Assembly: GCF_016056275.1 (NCBI RefSeq)
Contig: NZ_JAECZA010000035.1
Location: 1-39,750 of the forward strand
Reading direction: 5' to 3'
Source of the DNA: Dendronalium phyllosphericum CENA369
GTDB taxonomy: Bacteria; Cyanobacteriota; Cyanobacteriia; Cyanobacteriales; Nostocaceae
DNA length: 39,750 bases
Shown: positions 15,473 through 23,764 of the stretch, one piece after another
Layout of the letters: the number at the start of each line of letters is the position of its first letter
Numbering within the stretch: position 1 is the stretch's first letter
Translations under genes and position numbers: made by a program
The notes under the pieces: generated by a model
Seen by the model: only the letters and a program-made list of their open reading frames with translations
Databases searched by the model: none
What the model was told of the DNA's origin: nothing

Positions 15473-16153
15473 ATGACCATAATCCTAACTAACGATGACG
15501 GTATCGATGCGCCTGGTATTCAAGCTTTGGTAAAAGCTGTCAATGGTAGAAATACGATTATTGCTGCTCCGAAAGATCATCAATCAGGCTGTGGGCATCA
15601 AGTCACTACTACTCGCCCAATTCAGTTGCAGCGGCGTTCTGATACTGAATATGCGATCGCAGGCACTCCTGCGGATTGTGTGAGAATTGCCATAACACAA
15701 ATCTCTCAAGATCCCAAATTTGTCTTGTCTGGTATCAATGCTGGGGGCAATTTAGGTGTAGATGCTTACATATCTGGCACAGTTGCTGCCGTGCGAGAAG
15801 CTGCAATGCATGGCATTCCCGGAATTGCCATTTCTCACTATCGCAAAGCCAAGCACAATTTTGATTGGGATTTAGCTGCCAAGTTGACTGCTGAAATTTT
15901 AACTGATTTACTCCAGCGTCCCTTAGAACCAGGAAGCTTCTGGAATGTCAATTTGCCACATTTACAACCAGGAGAACCAGATCCAAAAATGGTGTTTTGC
16001 CAACCATGCACTAAAGCTTTACCAGCTGACTATCGCATTGATGGCGATGATTTTTATTATGTTGGGGAATATGGCAAACGCGATCGTACTCCTGGTAGCG
16101 ATGTGGATGTCTGTTTTTCAGGCAACATCGCCGTAACTCAGCTTAGAGTATGA
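15473..16153 (+). CDS. surE: 5'/3'-nucleotidase SurE
   Basis: Metal-dependent survival protein, a nucleoside monophosphate phosphatase. The N-terminal NDDGIDAPG (residues 6-14) gives the paired catalytic Asp residues. SGCGH (about 38-42), AGTPADCV (about 62-69) and SGINAGGNLG (about 83-92) supply the conserved Ser and Asn metal ligands, and SGTVAAVREAAMHGIPGIA follows. At 226 residues it is shorter than the roughly 250-270 usual in the family, the difference being at the C-terminus. All active-site motifs are present. The ATG at 15473 is the first in frame; the upstream DNA is pyrimidine-rich, with a weak ribosome site. Confidence 0.93.
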   Translation: MTIILTNDDGIDAPGIQALVKAVNGRNTIIAAPKDHQSGCGHQVTTTRPIQLQRRSDTEYAIAGTPADCVRIAITQISQDPKFVLSGINAGGNLGVDAYISGTVAAVREAAMHGIPGIAISHYRKAKHNFDWDLAAKLTAEILTDLLQRPLEPGSFWNVNLPHLQPGEPDPKMVFCQPCTKALPADYRIDGDDFYYVGEYGKRDRTPGSDVDVCFSGNIAVTQLRV

Positions 16154-16268
16154 AAATTACGGGCTAAGGGCGAAAATTTCATCCCTCATAGTAGCCGTAG
16201 TCAAATAGTTTAGGACAGTGTTGAGTACTTAAACCCACCAAACAACTACTGGCTTTTTACTCAGCAAC

Positions 16269-16416
16269 GCCACTTGCTACCCTGCGGGAAGCCGCAGAAG
16301 CGTCTACAAGTCGGCAAAGCCGCCCAACGCAGTGGCTCCTCAGCACTCAGCACTCAGCACTCAGCACTCCGCACTCAGCACTCAGCACTCAGCACTCAGA
16401 ACTCAGAACTCCGCAC
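16269..16416. repeat. GCCACT palindrome and CTCAGCA heptamer array
   Basis: A GCCACT...AGTGGC element (16269-16336) is followed directly by a long array of CTCAGCA, CCGCACT and CTCAGAA heptamers (16338-16416). The array abuts the stop codon of the coiled-coil gene. The same heptamer appears at about 108-165 and 31110-31138. Confidence 0.85.
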
Positions 16417-16420
16417 TTTG

Positions 16421-16723
16421 CTAAACTTCCTCTGTTCCTTGAATTAAAAAGGTAAGTCGGTCTAAAGTCTGTGTAAGTTGAGTTAGTCTTTGTAGTGAGT
16501 TATCTTGAGATTCAGCAAGACTCTGTACTGCATCACACAATGCAAAAATTTGATAGCCCTGCTGCTGTACCTGCTTTCCTTGTGCTTCGACTTGCGCGCT
16601 GAGGCTGTCTAATCTTTCAGCAAGACGTTCAATTGTCTCAGTGGTAGAGATTACCGCTTCCCCAATTTGTTCAACAATTGATTCCAAGCGACTAATTTTT
16701 ACTTCGACTCCTGCTGAAATCAT
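16421..16723 (-). CDS. Small coiled-coil protein
   Basis: A 100-residue protein from the ATG at 16723 (MISAGVEVKISRLES). The open frame extends 39 nt further to a TTG, but this lies in CCCCAATCC repeat DNA and is rejected. Nearly the whole protein shows heptad spacing of Leu, Ile and Val (VEQIGEAVISTTETIERLAERLDSL, then repeated QRLTQLTQTLDRL), with many Gln and Glu residues. A long, probably oligomeric, coiled coil is expected. No family is recognised. A structural or adaptor role is a guess. Confidence 0.65.
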   Translation of the reverse strand: MISAGVEVKISRLESIVEQIGEAVISTTETIERLAERLDSLSAQVEAQGKQVQQQGYQIFALCDAVQSLAESQDNSLQRLTQLTQTLDRLTFLIQGTEEV

Positions 16724-16762
16724 GTTTTTACCACATTTTTCGTTTTGTAACCCAATCCCCAA

Positions 16763-17224
16763 TCCCCATTGCCCCTAATCCCCAGAGGGGGCCCCGAGTT
16801 CCCCAATCCCCAGTCCCTTTTACTTGGCTGGTCTTAACTACTGCCTGCTATTTTTATTCTGCAAGACATGTTATCTTATGCTTTTTTGGGAATAATCCCT
16901 CTTTAGGGGATATTTTTTCGCCAGCCAACTGTATTTGTGTCAAATATAAATCTAGTTCTCTAGCTGATAATGTTCAGCTGGTAGCAAACTTATATGGTGT
17001 CTTAGGGTTTTCTCTCTACATCAGCTACTAGTATGAGTTATCCTCCCTACGATATATTTATATTACTTTACGTTAACTTTACAAAAGTTGGCGATCCCCA
17101 CAACTAATGATGAAGATCGAGTAAACATACTGTAGAAATATATTCCTTTTAATGAAGGTAAGTTTATAGTCAAGTCTAGAGCTTAAGTAATTCTACCCTT
17201 GTCGCTCGAAATTCGGCTAGAATA
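16763..17224. other. Long leader upstream of the sugar transferase gene
   Basis: A 460-nt stretch without a supported gene. It starts with CCCCAATCC repeats, then turns A/T-rich. A small hairpin AGCTGA/TCAGCT lies near 16959-16976. No clear promoter or riboswitch class can be named. The length suggests an upstream regulatory region for the gene at 17225. Confidence 0.4.
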
Positions 17225-17902
17225 ATGTACCAAACATCATTACAAAGCGTCTTTCAAGGTGCTACCTACGGAAATTGGGAATTACAATTTATTCCTCACC
17301 GCTCAGTACAGTCTAAATTTAAACGCTGTTTAGATATAGTTGGAAGTTTGGTGGGGCTAATAATTTTAGCCCTTGTATTCGTGCCGATAGCGATCGCTAT
17401 CAAAATCGATAGTCCAGGCCCTATTTTCTTTAGCCAAGAACGTTATGGACTTCAAGGACGCACCTTTCGTATCCGGAAATTCCGCTCGATGGTTAATGAT
17501 GCGGAACAGTTAAAATCTCTAGTAAATAATGAAGCTAACGGTCTCATATTTAAAAATAAAAGTGACTTTAGAGTTACAAAGGTCGGTCGCTTTTTGCGAA
17601 GCACAAGCTTAGACGAATTACCTCAGTTTTGGAATGTCTTTGTAGGTGAAATGAGTTTAGTGGGAACGCGTCCACCTACAGGAGACGAAGTTACTAAATA
17701 TACAGATCGCCATTGGCAACGTTTAAACGTTAAACCAGGATTAACTGGTGAATGGCAAGTAAACGGTCGTTCTCAAGTTAAAGATTTTGAACAAATTGTT
17801 GATTTAGACTTACGCTATCAACACAACTGGCATCCATTGTATGACTTGTTTTTGATTGGGAAGACTCTCTACGTAATCTTTGGAAGAATTGGGGCTTTCT
17901 AA
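17225..17902 (+). CDS. Polyprenyl-phosphate sugar-1-phosphate transferase, HepC-like
   Basis: A 225-residue minimal phosphoglycosyl transferase that starts a polysaccharide repeat unit on a membrane lipid. One membrane or re-entrant helix (about 40-61, DIVGSLVGLIILALVFVPIAIAI) precedes the catalytic domain. That domain contains SPGPIFFSQERYG (about 64-76), FRIRKFRSM, the Asp-Glu pair in SLDELPQFWNVFVGEMSLVGTRPP (about 137-160), and KPGLTGEWQVNGRS (about 174-187). The N-terminal YGNWELQFIPHRS and C-terminal GAF resemble HepC, which is needed for the heterocyst polysaccharide layer, but this is from memory and not proven. The ATG at 17225 is the first in frame. Confidence 0.88.
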   Translation: MYQTSLQSVFQGATYGNWELQFIPHRSVQSKFKRCLDIVGSLVGLIILALVFVPIAIAIKIDSPGPIFFSQERYGLQGRTFRIRKFRSMVNDAEQLKSLVNNEANGLIFKNKSDFRVTKVGRFLRSTSLDELPQFWNVFVGEMSLVGTRPPTGDEVTKYTDRHWQRLNVKPGLTGEWQVNGRSQVKDFEQIVDLDLRYQHNWHPLYDLFLIGKTLYVIFGRIGAF

Positions 17903-17956
17903 ATATCAAATTGTTAAAGAAGTAAGAAGTTCAGAATTCAGAATTCAGCAATCTTG

Positions 17957-17984
17957 AGCGTGGCGGAAAAAGCTCCGCCACGCT
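17957..17984. terminator. Hairpin between convergent genes
   Basis: AGCGTGGCGGA pairs perfectly with TCCGCCACGCT across a 6-nt loop (11-bp stem). It lies between the sugar transferase and the HupE-like gene, which converge. No strong T-run follows; a bidirectional terminator is likely. Confidence 0.7.
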
Positions 17985-18024
17985 AATTACTTTAAATGGA
18001 AAATTACATCACTTGCAGTAGATT

Positions 18025-18675
18025 TTAGGCGAGCGACCTTTGCAAAAACACAATGCCGATAGCACAGAAAGCAAAACCTACAAGGATAATTACTTTTGAC
18101 AAAACTCCGTTTTTATTTATATGAGCGATCGCATTGCCAATTTCTCTAGCACTCATAACAACCGCGTACTGAGTCAAAGTCACACCTAAAATATAGGCAA
18201 GCAACGGTATCATTCCTGCCTCGATAATGGATAGACCGTTATCGTAACCTTGAAACAAACCAGCCATAGCCCCTAGCAACGCTAGTACTAACCAGTGAAG
18301 TCGTGGAAGCACTAGCATCCCACCGAAGAAAATGCTGGAAAAGGCGATCGCTATTTCCATACTGGGTAAATTTACCCAGAACAGATGAATTACCATTCCC
18401 AAGATAGCTGCTAACACAAACGAGGCGGCGATTAAAGTACTGCGAACAACTCCAGCCGACAGCAAGCCAATAGCAACGACACTAGCCAAACGATCCAAAC
18501 CAATAACTGGATCTGCCATTCCCCATAAAAAACCTTCCCAAGAATTGGATATAGCATGGTGAGATGGCAATCCATTCCACGAACACAGCAAGCTGATTAA
18601 TATCAGAGAAGCGATCGCACCTAGATGGCGATGCTGCAACTTAGATGAAGATTCTGATAATCCAATTTTTAACAT
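18025..18675 (-). CDS. HupE/UreJ-like membrane protein lacking the usual histidines
   Basis: A 216-residue protein with about six or seven membrane helices. The layout matches HupE/UreJ putative nickel or metal permeases: WGMADPVIGLDRLASVVAIGLLSAG (about 51-75) corresponds to the family's HPxxGxDH...VG helix, and GAMAGLFQGYDNG (about 134-146) to the FHGxAHG region. In both places the family's His is replaced (D, R and Q). There is no hydrogenase or urease gene nearby. The fold assignment is fairly good; metal transport is doubtful because of the missing ligands. The ATG at 18675 is the first in frame. Confidence 0.72.
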   Translation of the reverse strand: MLKIGLSESSSKLQHRHLGAIASLILISLLCSWNGLPSHHAISNSWEGFLWGMADPVIGLDRLASVVAIGLLSAGVVRSTLIAASFVLAAILGMVIHLFWVNLPSMEIAIAFSSIFFGGMLVLPRLHWLVLALLGAMAGLFQGYDNGLSIIEAGMIPLLAYILGVTLTQYAVVMSAREIGNAIAHINKNGVLSKVIILVGFAFCAIGIVFLQRSLA

Positions 18676-18751
18676 TACTCATACCAGATTAGTTGATTCG
18701 GTACTTTAATACTGCCCAAGTACCCAAAAAAACTAACGTAGTTATTTGCTA

Positions 18752-18794
18752 TTTGTCAGTTGTTAGTTGTCAGTTGTTAGTTGTCAGTTGTCAG
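18752..18794. repeat. TTGTCAG/TTGTTAG heptamer array
   Basis: Six tandem units alternating TTGTCAG and TTGTTAG between the HupE-like gene start and the end of the ABC exporter gene. Confidence 0.85.
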
Positions 18795-18820
18795 GAGCAG
18801 AAGTAATTATTATTTCTTGT

Positions 18821-18890
18821 CTCCCTCATCTCCCTCATCTCCCTCATCTCCCTCATCTCCCTCATCTCCCCCTGCTCCCCCTGCTTCCCT
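18821..18890. repeat. CTCCCTCAT nonamer array
   Basis: About five exact CTCCCTCAT units, then CTCCCCCTG variants. It ends 3 nt before the ABC exporter stop codon (minus strand). Same family as 1-100 and 39663-39743. Confidence 0.9.
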
Positions 18891-18892
18891 CT

Positions 18893-20644
18893 TCAATGTA
18901 ATAATTCTTCTACCTGATGCTGGCTCCACAAAGTTCTATACATACCGTCTTGCTGTACTAGTTCCAAATGATTGCCTATTTGGACAATTTTTCCCTTGTC
19001 CATAACAAAAATCCGGTCAGCAGCAGCAGCAGCAGATAGTTGATGAGTAATAAAAATTATCGTCTTGCGAACTTTACCACCAGCAAGATTGTTGAGAATT
19101 TGTGTAGCTGTTTGATTATCCACACTAGAGAGTGCATCATCCAAAATTAATATTGGAGCATCGATCAGCATTGCTCTAGCTAAAGCAGTACGTTGCCGTT
19201 GACCACCAGAAAGAGTGATACCACGTTCGCCAACAATAGTTTCATATTGTTGCGGGAAATTGGTAATTTCTGGGTGAATCTGGGCTATTTGAGCCACCAA
19301 TTCTACATCGTTTTGCTCTCTATATGGGTCGCCGTAACGGATATTATTTTTGATAGTAGTGCTGAACAAAAAGCTATCTTGGGGAACATAGGCGATCGCA
19401 CCCCGTAAATCTGATAACGCTATTTTGGTAATATCACACCCGTCTAAAAACAACTGCCCCGGTTCAATATCTAATAAGCGTGGCAATGCATTTGCCAAAG
19501 TAGTTTTCCCAGAACCAATTGCCCCGACAATTGCCACGAGTTCCCCAGGAATAATAGTAAAGTTGACATTTTCTAAAGCTGGGATGGTGGCAGTTGGGTA
19601 AGTGAAGTTGAGATTTTTAGCTGTTAATTCTCCTTTCACTTCATCTCTAGGCAAATGTATGACATCATCTGCATCTTTAATTTTGGGCGTGACGCTGAGA
19701 ATGGCTTCAAGGCGGTCGATACTCACCTCACCTCTTTGGTAGGTGGTAATTGTAAATCCTAACAAAGCAGTGGGGAAAACTAGCCGTTCTACATAAATCA
19801 GCAGTATCAAAAAATTCCCAACCGCCAGCGTTCCAGAAGAAATTTGCGCCGCCCCTAGCCAAATAATCACGAGCGAACTAAGACTAGCTAGACCGCCAAT
19901 CAGCGGAAACAGTGTATTTCGGCTTTTTGCTAGTTGTAAGTTGGCCGTCAATAGCTCTTGATTTTTCTTAGCAAAAGCACGACGCTCATTTTCTTCTTGG
20001 GCGTAAATTTTTATTAAGGCAATCCCGCTAATATCCTCTTGAATGAGTTCGCTGATTTCAGAGAGTTGTTCTTGTACTACTGCTTGTTCTTGGCGTAAGC
20101 GATTGCTAAACAAATGCACTAACAAGAACATCACCGGATAAATTGCCAAAGCGGTTAATGTCAAATTCACACTAATTGCCAGCATAACTGGCAATGTCAA
20201 AGTGTAGGCAAAAAAAGTATTTGCCAAACTTAGCACTGCAAAGCCTAACAACCGTCGGATATTGTCTACATCACTGGTAGCCCTGCTAATTAAATCGCCA
20301 ATGGTATTCGTGGCAAAATAAGACGGCTCTAGCTGAAGTAAGTGTTGAAAAATCTGTTGTTTCAGGTCAAATTCTACCTGACGGCCTACTCCAAACAGCC
20401 AGATACGCGATGCCATCCGCATGAGCAACATCGCTGAACTGAGCAAAACGATCTGTACTACGTAATACAGTATTTCGTTCAAGCTAAAGTTTTTTGAAAG
20501 TTTGTCAACGCAGGTGCGAATTAATAGAGGGATATAAACACCCAGCCCATTGACAGACAACAAAGCGATAATGCCTAATGTTGCCTCCCGCCAATGGGGA
20601 CGCAAGTAATCAGCGAGTTTAGCGATTCGTCGAGATTTTGCCAT
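18893..20644 (-). CDS. ABC exporter, fused membrane and ATPase domains
   Basis: A 583-residue half-transporter of the MsbA/MdlB type, expected to work as a dimer. The substrate may be a lipid, peptide or glycan. Six membrane helices fill about 20-300, with the EPSYFATNTIGDLISRATSDVDNIRRLLG coupling region (about 107-135). The ATPase has Walker A GAIGSGKTT (about 374-382), a Q-loop (VPQDSFLFS), the signature LSGGQRQRTALARAM (about 476-490), Walker B ILILDDALSS and a switch His (FITHQLS). Walker B carries DD where most have DE, so the catalytic Glu is Asp. The ATG at 20644 is preferred over an earlier one in MLLMAKS. Regulation is not visible. Confidence 0.9.
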   Translation of the reverse strand: MAKSRRIAKLADYLRPHWREATLGIIALLSVNGLGVYIPLLIRTCVDKLSKNFSLNEILYYVVQIVLLSSAMLLMRMASRIWLFGVGRQVEFDLKQQIFQHLLQLEPSYFATNTIGDLISRATSDVDNIRRLLGFAVLSLANTFFAYTLTLPVMLAISVNLTLTALAIYPVMFLLVHLFSNRLRQEQAVVQEQLSEISELIQEDISGIALIKIYAQEENERRAFAKKNQELLTANLQLAKSRNTLFPLIGGLASLSSLVIIWLGAAQISSGTLAVGNFLILLIYVERLVFPTALLGFTITTYQRGEVSIDRLEAILSVTPKIKDADDVIHLPRDEVKGELTAKNLNFTYPTATIPALENVNFTIIPGELVAIVGAIGSGKTTLANALPRLLDIEPGQLFLDGCDITKIALSDLRGAIAYVPQDSFLFSTTIKNNIRYGDPYREQNDVELVAQIAQIHPEITNFPQQYETIVGERGITLSGGQRQRTALARAMLIDAPILILDDALSSVDNQTATQILNNLAGGKVRKTIIFITHQLSAAAAADRIFVMDKGKIVQIGNHLELVQQDGMYRTLWSQHQVEELLH

Positions 20645-20676
20645 CAAAAGCAATTGTGCAACTTTATCTAAATAGA

Positions 20677-20832
20677 ATTCAGAACTCAGGAGTCAGAATT
20701 CAAGAGTCCGACTGTAAATGAATAAGTGGGTTTAAGACCCTCGCGATCGCCTCAGCAGGTAGAGCAACTCCCGTGGAGAGTCTAAATCCCTCACTAATTA
20801 ATTCTGAATTCTGGATTTTGGATTCTGTATTC
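20677..20832. repeat. GAATTCAGAA-ended inverted element with partly tRNA-like interior
   Basis: GAATTCAGAACTC at the left faces TTCTGAATTC-type sequence at the right. Inside, GGGTTTAAGACCCTC (about 20728-20742) pairs imperfectly with GAGAGTCTAAATCCC (about 20776-20790). The interior includes CTCAGCAGGTAGAGCA, which resembles a tRNA D-arm, but no T-arm or acceptor stem is found. It is a MITE-like repeat at best. Confidence 0.5.
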
Positions 20833-20955
20833 TTCAACATCCTAAATCTAACAAGATATTAAATCTATCTTGTCTTTAAAGTTTGGTTACCTGCTCTTGC
20901 AACAAAGTGTCAAGTTACTGTTAGTAAGTCTACTCAAATTTCTAAAAGATTAAAT

Positions 20956-20993
20956 AAGGCCAGCCATCAGGACGTAGCATAGTGGCCTTTTTA
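20956..20993 (+). terminator. AAGGCCA/TGGCCTTTTT hairpin
   Basis: 7-bp stem (20956-20962 with 20983-20989), followed by a T-run. On the plus strand it has the form of an intrinsic terminator. On the minus strand it lies 15 nt past the stop of the gene ending at 21005, and could also end that transcript. Confidence 0.55.
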
Positions 20994-21004
20994 TGGTTAC
21001 TTGT

Positions 21005-21673
21005 TTAGCCTTGTGATTGGCTACCACGCAAGAAAAAGTAAACTTGGTTGAGATAAGTTTCCCAAACTTGGGTTGTTAATTGCAGCGTTGCTGCACTAGG
21101 TACAAAGTCTTCAATCCGTAACCCTCTTGTCCTGATGTCCTGGGGATTTTGCAACAGGTAAGGCGGGACTTTAATATCCCCTGAGTTGAATGCGATAGTT
21201 GCCTGACTTATATCTCTAGCAGGTAAAATACCATTTTCCACAACATCTGAGATGGTGGCTGAGGTAGTGTTTTGCCCCAAAGCTACAAGCGTCCCAGCGT
21301 TATTAGATGCTATTGGTGTCCTAACTAGAAAATAAGCGATCGCTGGCGTACTGGACAACAATAAGATTGTCAGCGCCCAACCCACTAAATATCCTCCCGG
21401 TTTATCTATCCCACCTCCTTTTATTTTCTGAGCAGCAAATATCAACATCAACACCGAAGCTCCCAGAGGCTTGAGCGGAAACGATATTAACCTCCACAAA
21501 GATGACACAGCTGGTTCGTTAGGGTTAACAAACGACAAAATTATGACAATAAACACAATAACTAACACCAATCGCCCAACGAAATTTCCGCTGGGATAAA
21601 ATCTCTGGAACAGAGAATATACGATAGTGCCAATCAGTAGCCACAGCAGTACCCGGCTTAGCAATAGAAACAT
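21005..21673 (-). CDS. Membrane protein, possibly a YdcF-type protein lacking its catalytic domain
   Basis: A 222-residue protein with four membrane helices: about 1-22, 31-49, 66-84 and 94-117. A periplasmic tail of about 100 residues follows. The N-terminal half (SRVLLWLLIGTIVYS, then LVFVNPNEP-like ILSFVNPNEP and FPLKPLGASVLML) and the end (FVPSAATLQLTTQVWETYLNQVYFFLRG) resemble the two ends of cyanobacterial YdcF/SanA-type proteins, as far as I remember them. The DUF218 catalytic core that should lie between is not evident; only LVALGQN may be a trace. It could be an internally shortened relative or a separate family. The ATG at 21673 is the first in frame. Probably a single-gene unit. 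Confidence 0.6.
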   Translation of the reverse strand: MFLLLSRVLLWLLIGTIVYSLFQRFYPSGNFVGRLVLVIVFIVIILSFVNPNEPAVSSLWRLISFPLKPLGASVLMLIFAAQKIKGGGIDKPGGYLVGWALTILLLSSTPAIAYFLVRTPIASNNAGTLVALGQNTTSATISDVVENGILPARDISQATIAFNSGDIKVPPYLLQNPQDIRTRGLRIEDFVPSAATLQLTTQVWETYLNQVYFFLRGSQSQG

Positions 21674-22007
21674 AGATTAACTCTCAAATTTTCCGGTGCG
21701 GTGAGCCAGTGTGGTGACGGGTTTAGCAGCATAAAACAACTGGCGATCTTCTGAGGATAAGACGCTAGAAGCGTCACCTGTAAAAGTCCGCCTAGAGGTT
21801 TTGGGCAGTCGGTTTATTTTATCGTCAAATTGTAATCGCACTGTTACCTGACATAAAATACCTCAATCCTCACACCAAAAGACTACCGTCGTAGTGATTT
21901 TAGTGCAATTTTTTCACTATGCGTCTATTATTTGTAATTTTTTGGCTGAGTAATGTGGCACACGTAAATTAAATTAATTGAGTAGTTGTCAACTGCTAAG
22001 GAAAATT
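21674..22007. other. Divergent intergenic region upstream of galE
   Basis: About 330 nt between the membrane protein gene and galE, which diverge. It becomes A/T-rich towards galE. No repeat family or clear promoter can be named. Confidence 0.4.
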
Positions 22008-23006
22008 ATGTCGTCTGAAAAGCCCAGTATCTTAGTCACGGGGGGAGCTGGCTATATTGGTTCCCACACAGTCCTCGCTCTCAAGCAAGCTGGTTATGAG
22101 GTATTAATACTAGATAATCTGGTCTACGGTCATCAGGACTTGGTAGAAAAAGTTTTAGAAGTAGAACTTGTAATTGGTGATACAAGCGATCGCCCTCTGC
22201 TGGATGAATTATTTAAAACCCGTAACATTGCGGCTGTGATGCACTTTTCAGCTTATGCCTACGTAGGAGAATCAGTAACAGACCCGGCTAAATATTACCG
22301 GAATAATGTTCTTGGTACTCTAACGCTATTAGAGGCGATGCTCGCTGCATCTGTTAAGAAATTTGTCTTTTCTTCCACCTGCGCCACCTACGGAGTACCA
22401 GAAGTCGTACCCATTCCCGAAAATCATCCCCAAAATCCCATTAATCCCTATGGTGCTACTAAGCTGATGGTAGAGCGGATTCTCTCGGATTTTGACGTGG
22501 CTTACGATTTTAAGTCGGTGCGTTTTCGCTACTTTAATGCTGCTGGCGCTCACCCCAATGGCTTACTCGGTGAAGATCACAACCCAGAAACCCATTTAAT
22601 TCCCTTGGTGCTGCTAACAGCTTTAGGCAAACGAGAATCTATCTCTATTTTTGGTACTGATTACCCGACACCTGATGGGACTTGTATTCGAGATTATATT
22701 CATGTGAGCGACCTAGCAGATGCCCATGTTTTGGGATTGGAATATCTCTTAAAAGGCGGCGATAGTGAAGTATTTAATTTAGGTAATGGCAGTGGTTTCT
22801 CAGTCAGAGAAGTAATTGCAGCTGCCGAACAAGTGACTGGACTGAATATACCAATTCAAGAGTGCGATCGCCGCCCTGGAGATCCACCAAGTCTCATCGG
22901 TAGCGGAGAAAAGGCCAGAAAAATCCTCGGCTGGCAACCTCAGTACCCAGAAATCAAAGATATTGTGACTCATGCATGGCAGTGGCATCAAAAGCGACAT
23001 AAATGA
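22008..23006 (+). CDS. galE: UDP-glucose 4-epimerase
   Basis: Interconverts UDP-glucose and UDP-galactose, feeding polysaccharide and glycolipid synthesis. A 332-residue SDR enzyme with the NAD motif TGGAGYIGSHT (about 11-21), a catalytic Ser/Thr in FSSTCATYG (about 117-125), and YGATK (about 148-152) providing Tyr and Lys. FRYFNAAGAHP and RDYIHVSDLADAHV follow, typical of GalE. The ATG at 22008 is chosen because AAGGA lies 8 nt upstream; a TTG 30 nt earlier is rejected. Length is standard. A MITE-like repeat begins 3 nt after the stop. The nearby sugar transferase and ABC exporter suggest a shared envelope theme but not an operon. Confidence 0.95.
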   Translation: MSSEKPSILVTGGAGYIGSHTVLALKQAGYEVLILDNLVYGHQDLVEKVLEVELVIGDTSDRPLLDELFKTRNIAAVMHFSAYAYVGESVTDPAKYYRNNVLGTLTLLEAMLAASVKKFVFSSTCATYGVPEVVPIPENHPQNPINPYGATKLMVERILSDFDVAYDFKSVRFRYFNAAGAHPNGLLGEDHNPETHLIPLVLLTALGKRESISIFGTDYPTPDGTCIRDYIHVSDLADAHVLGLEYLLKGGDSEVFNLGNGSGFSVREVIAAAEQVTGLNIPIQECDRRPGDPPSLIGSGEKARKILGWQPQYPEIKDIVTHAWQWHQKRHK

Positions 23007-23008
23007 CA

Positions 23009-23268
23009 GGGTGTGGGGGGTAGGGAGTAGGGTGTAGGGGAAACAAGCCACCCACAAGGGGGAACCACCAAGAGGGCAGTGGCTCGATTTGAACGGACTG
23101 GCGTTGGGGTTTCAACCTACCTAGTGGAATACAAGGATTTTTTCGCGCCACGAGGGGGAGCCACTGCGGTGGAAGGGTTTCCCGGCATATAGCAAGTGGC
23201 ATCGAGGCTTTAAACCTAGCTGGGCGGGCTAATTTTTCACTACACCCCACACCCCACACCCAACACCC
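23009..23268. repeat. MITE-like element directly after galE
   Basis: Terminal inverted tracts: GGGTGTGGGGGGTAGGG...GGGTGTAG (23009-23037) and CTACACCCCACACCCCACACCC (about 23240-23261). An inner 10-bp inverted repeat pairs GCAGTGGCTC (23076-23085) with GAGCCACTGC (23158-23167). About 260 bp, non-coding. Confidence 0.65.
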
Positions 23269-23313
23269 GCCCCGAAGGAGGTAAAACTCGCAAGTGCTAA
23301 AAATTACAGAGCT

Positions 23314-23715
23314 ATGACTAACGAGATTACGACAAAATTAAAGCAAGCATCCGATGGCTTGCTGTTTATGAGTGAGTCCGATTTTCCTTTTGAGGTTTTT
23401 TTCTGGTCTGCTGAAGCTAAAAAAACTTTAACAGACCAAAAACTCCTTCAGCTAACAGGTCATTCCCCAGATGTACTAGTTGAAACAGTTGACATAGATT
23501 ACTTCTTTCGTAATAGTGCCCAAGAAAAAGATTGGCACGATAACGAGCAGAAAGAAACAGTTAAAAAATTTCAGTCACTTGTGGAAACGCTCAAAGCTAA
23601 CCTTAGCGATATTCAAGTTTATCGTGTAGGCACTATTAACATTGATGTCTATATTGTTGGCAAGACTTTATCCGGTGACTTAGCAGGACTGTTAACAAAA
23701 GTTGTTGAAACTTAG
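23314..23715 (+). CDS. nuiA: Nuclease A inhibitor NuiA
   Basis: Cytoplasmic protein inhibitor of the sugar-non-specific nuclease NucA. The 133-residue sequence matches Anabaena NuiA as I recall it: LKQASDGLLFMSESDFPFEVFFW (about 9-31), VDIDYFFRNSAQEKDWHDNEQKETVKKFQ (about 58-86), and the C-terminal IDVYIVGKT...LAGLLTKVVET, where the family keeps the same Thr-Lys-Val-Val-Glu-Thr end. The length equals the known protein (about 135). The ATG at 23314 is the first in frame. It converges on nucA across a strong hairpin. It probably protects the cell from NucA before export. Confidence 0.95.
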   Translation: MTNEITTKLKQASDGLLFMSESDFPFEVFFWSAEAKKTLTDQKLLQLTGHSPDVLVETVDIDYFFRNSAQEKDWHDNEQKETVKKFQSLVETLKANLSDIQVYRVGTINIDVYIVGKTLSGDLAGLLTKVVET

Positions 23716-23730
23716 CTAGCGTCAAACAAC

Positions 23731-23764
23731 TTTGGATTTGAGATTATTCAATCTCAAATCCAAA
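23731..23764. terminator. 15-bp perfect hairpin between nuiA and nucA
   Basis: TTTGGATTTGAGATT (23731-23745) pairs with AATCTCAAATCCAAA (23750-23764) across a 4-nt loop. It lies 15 nt after the nuiA stop, between convergent genes, so it probably ends transcription in both directions. The sequence is of a type also found as dispersed repeats. Confidence 0.8.

Larger units (their letters stand above)
20645..21004. other. Gene-free region with an inverted element and terminator
   Basis: Contains the GAATTC-ended inverted element (20677-20832) and a terminator-like hairpin (20956-20989). The stretch between is A/T-rich, and no coding frame is supported. Confidence 0.6.

Noticed and set aside
16338-16416. 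Tandem heptamers as a CRISPR array
   Set aside because: The unit is 7 bp with no spacers, and no cas genes are present.
18781-19005. Plus-strand frame with SSPSSPSSP repeats
   Set aside because: It is a translation of the CTCCCTCAT array and runs antisense to the ABC exporter.
17225-20644. hepC-hepA type heterocyst polysaccharide operon
   Set aside because: The ABC exporter is on the other strand, is separated by another gene, and does not specifically resemble HepA.
20728-20790. tRNA-like sequence CTCAGCAGGTAGAGCA with a possible anticodon stem
   Set aside because: There is no T-arm, no acceptor stem and no CCA-proximal pairing. It lies inside an inverted repeat element.
22954-23259. Minus-strand frame of 101 codons across the element after galE
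   Set aside because: Its codons come from MITE-like repeats, and it overlaps the galE 3' end in antisense.
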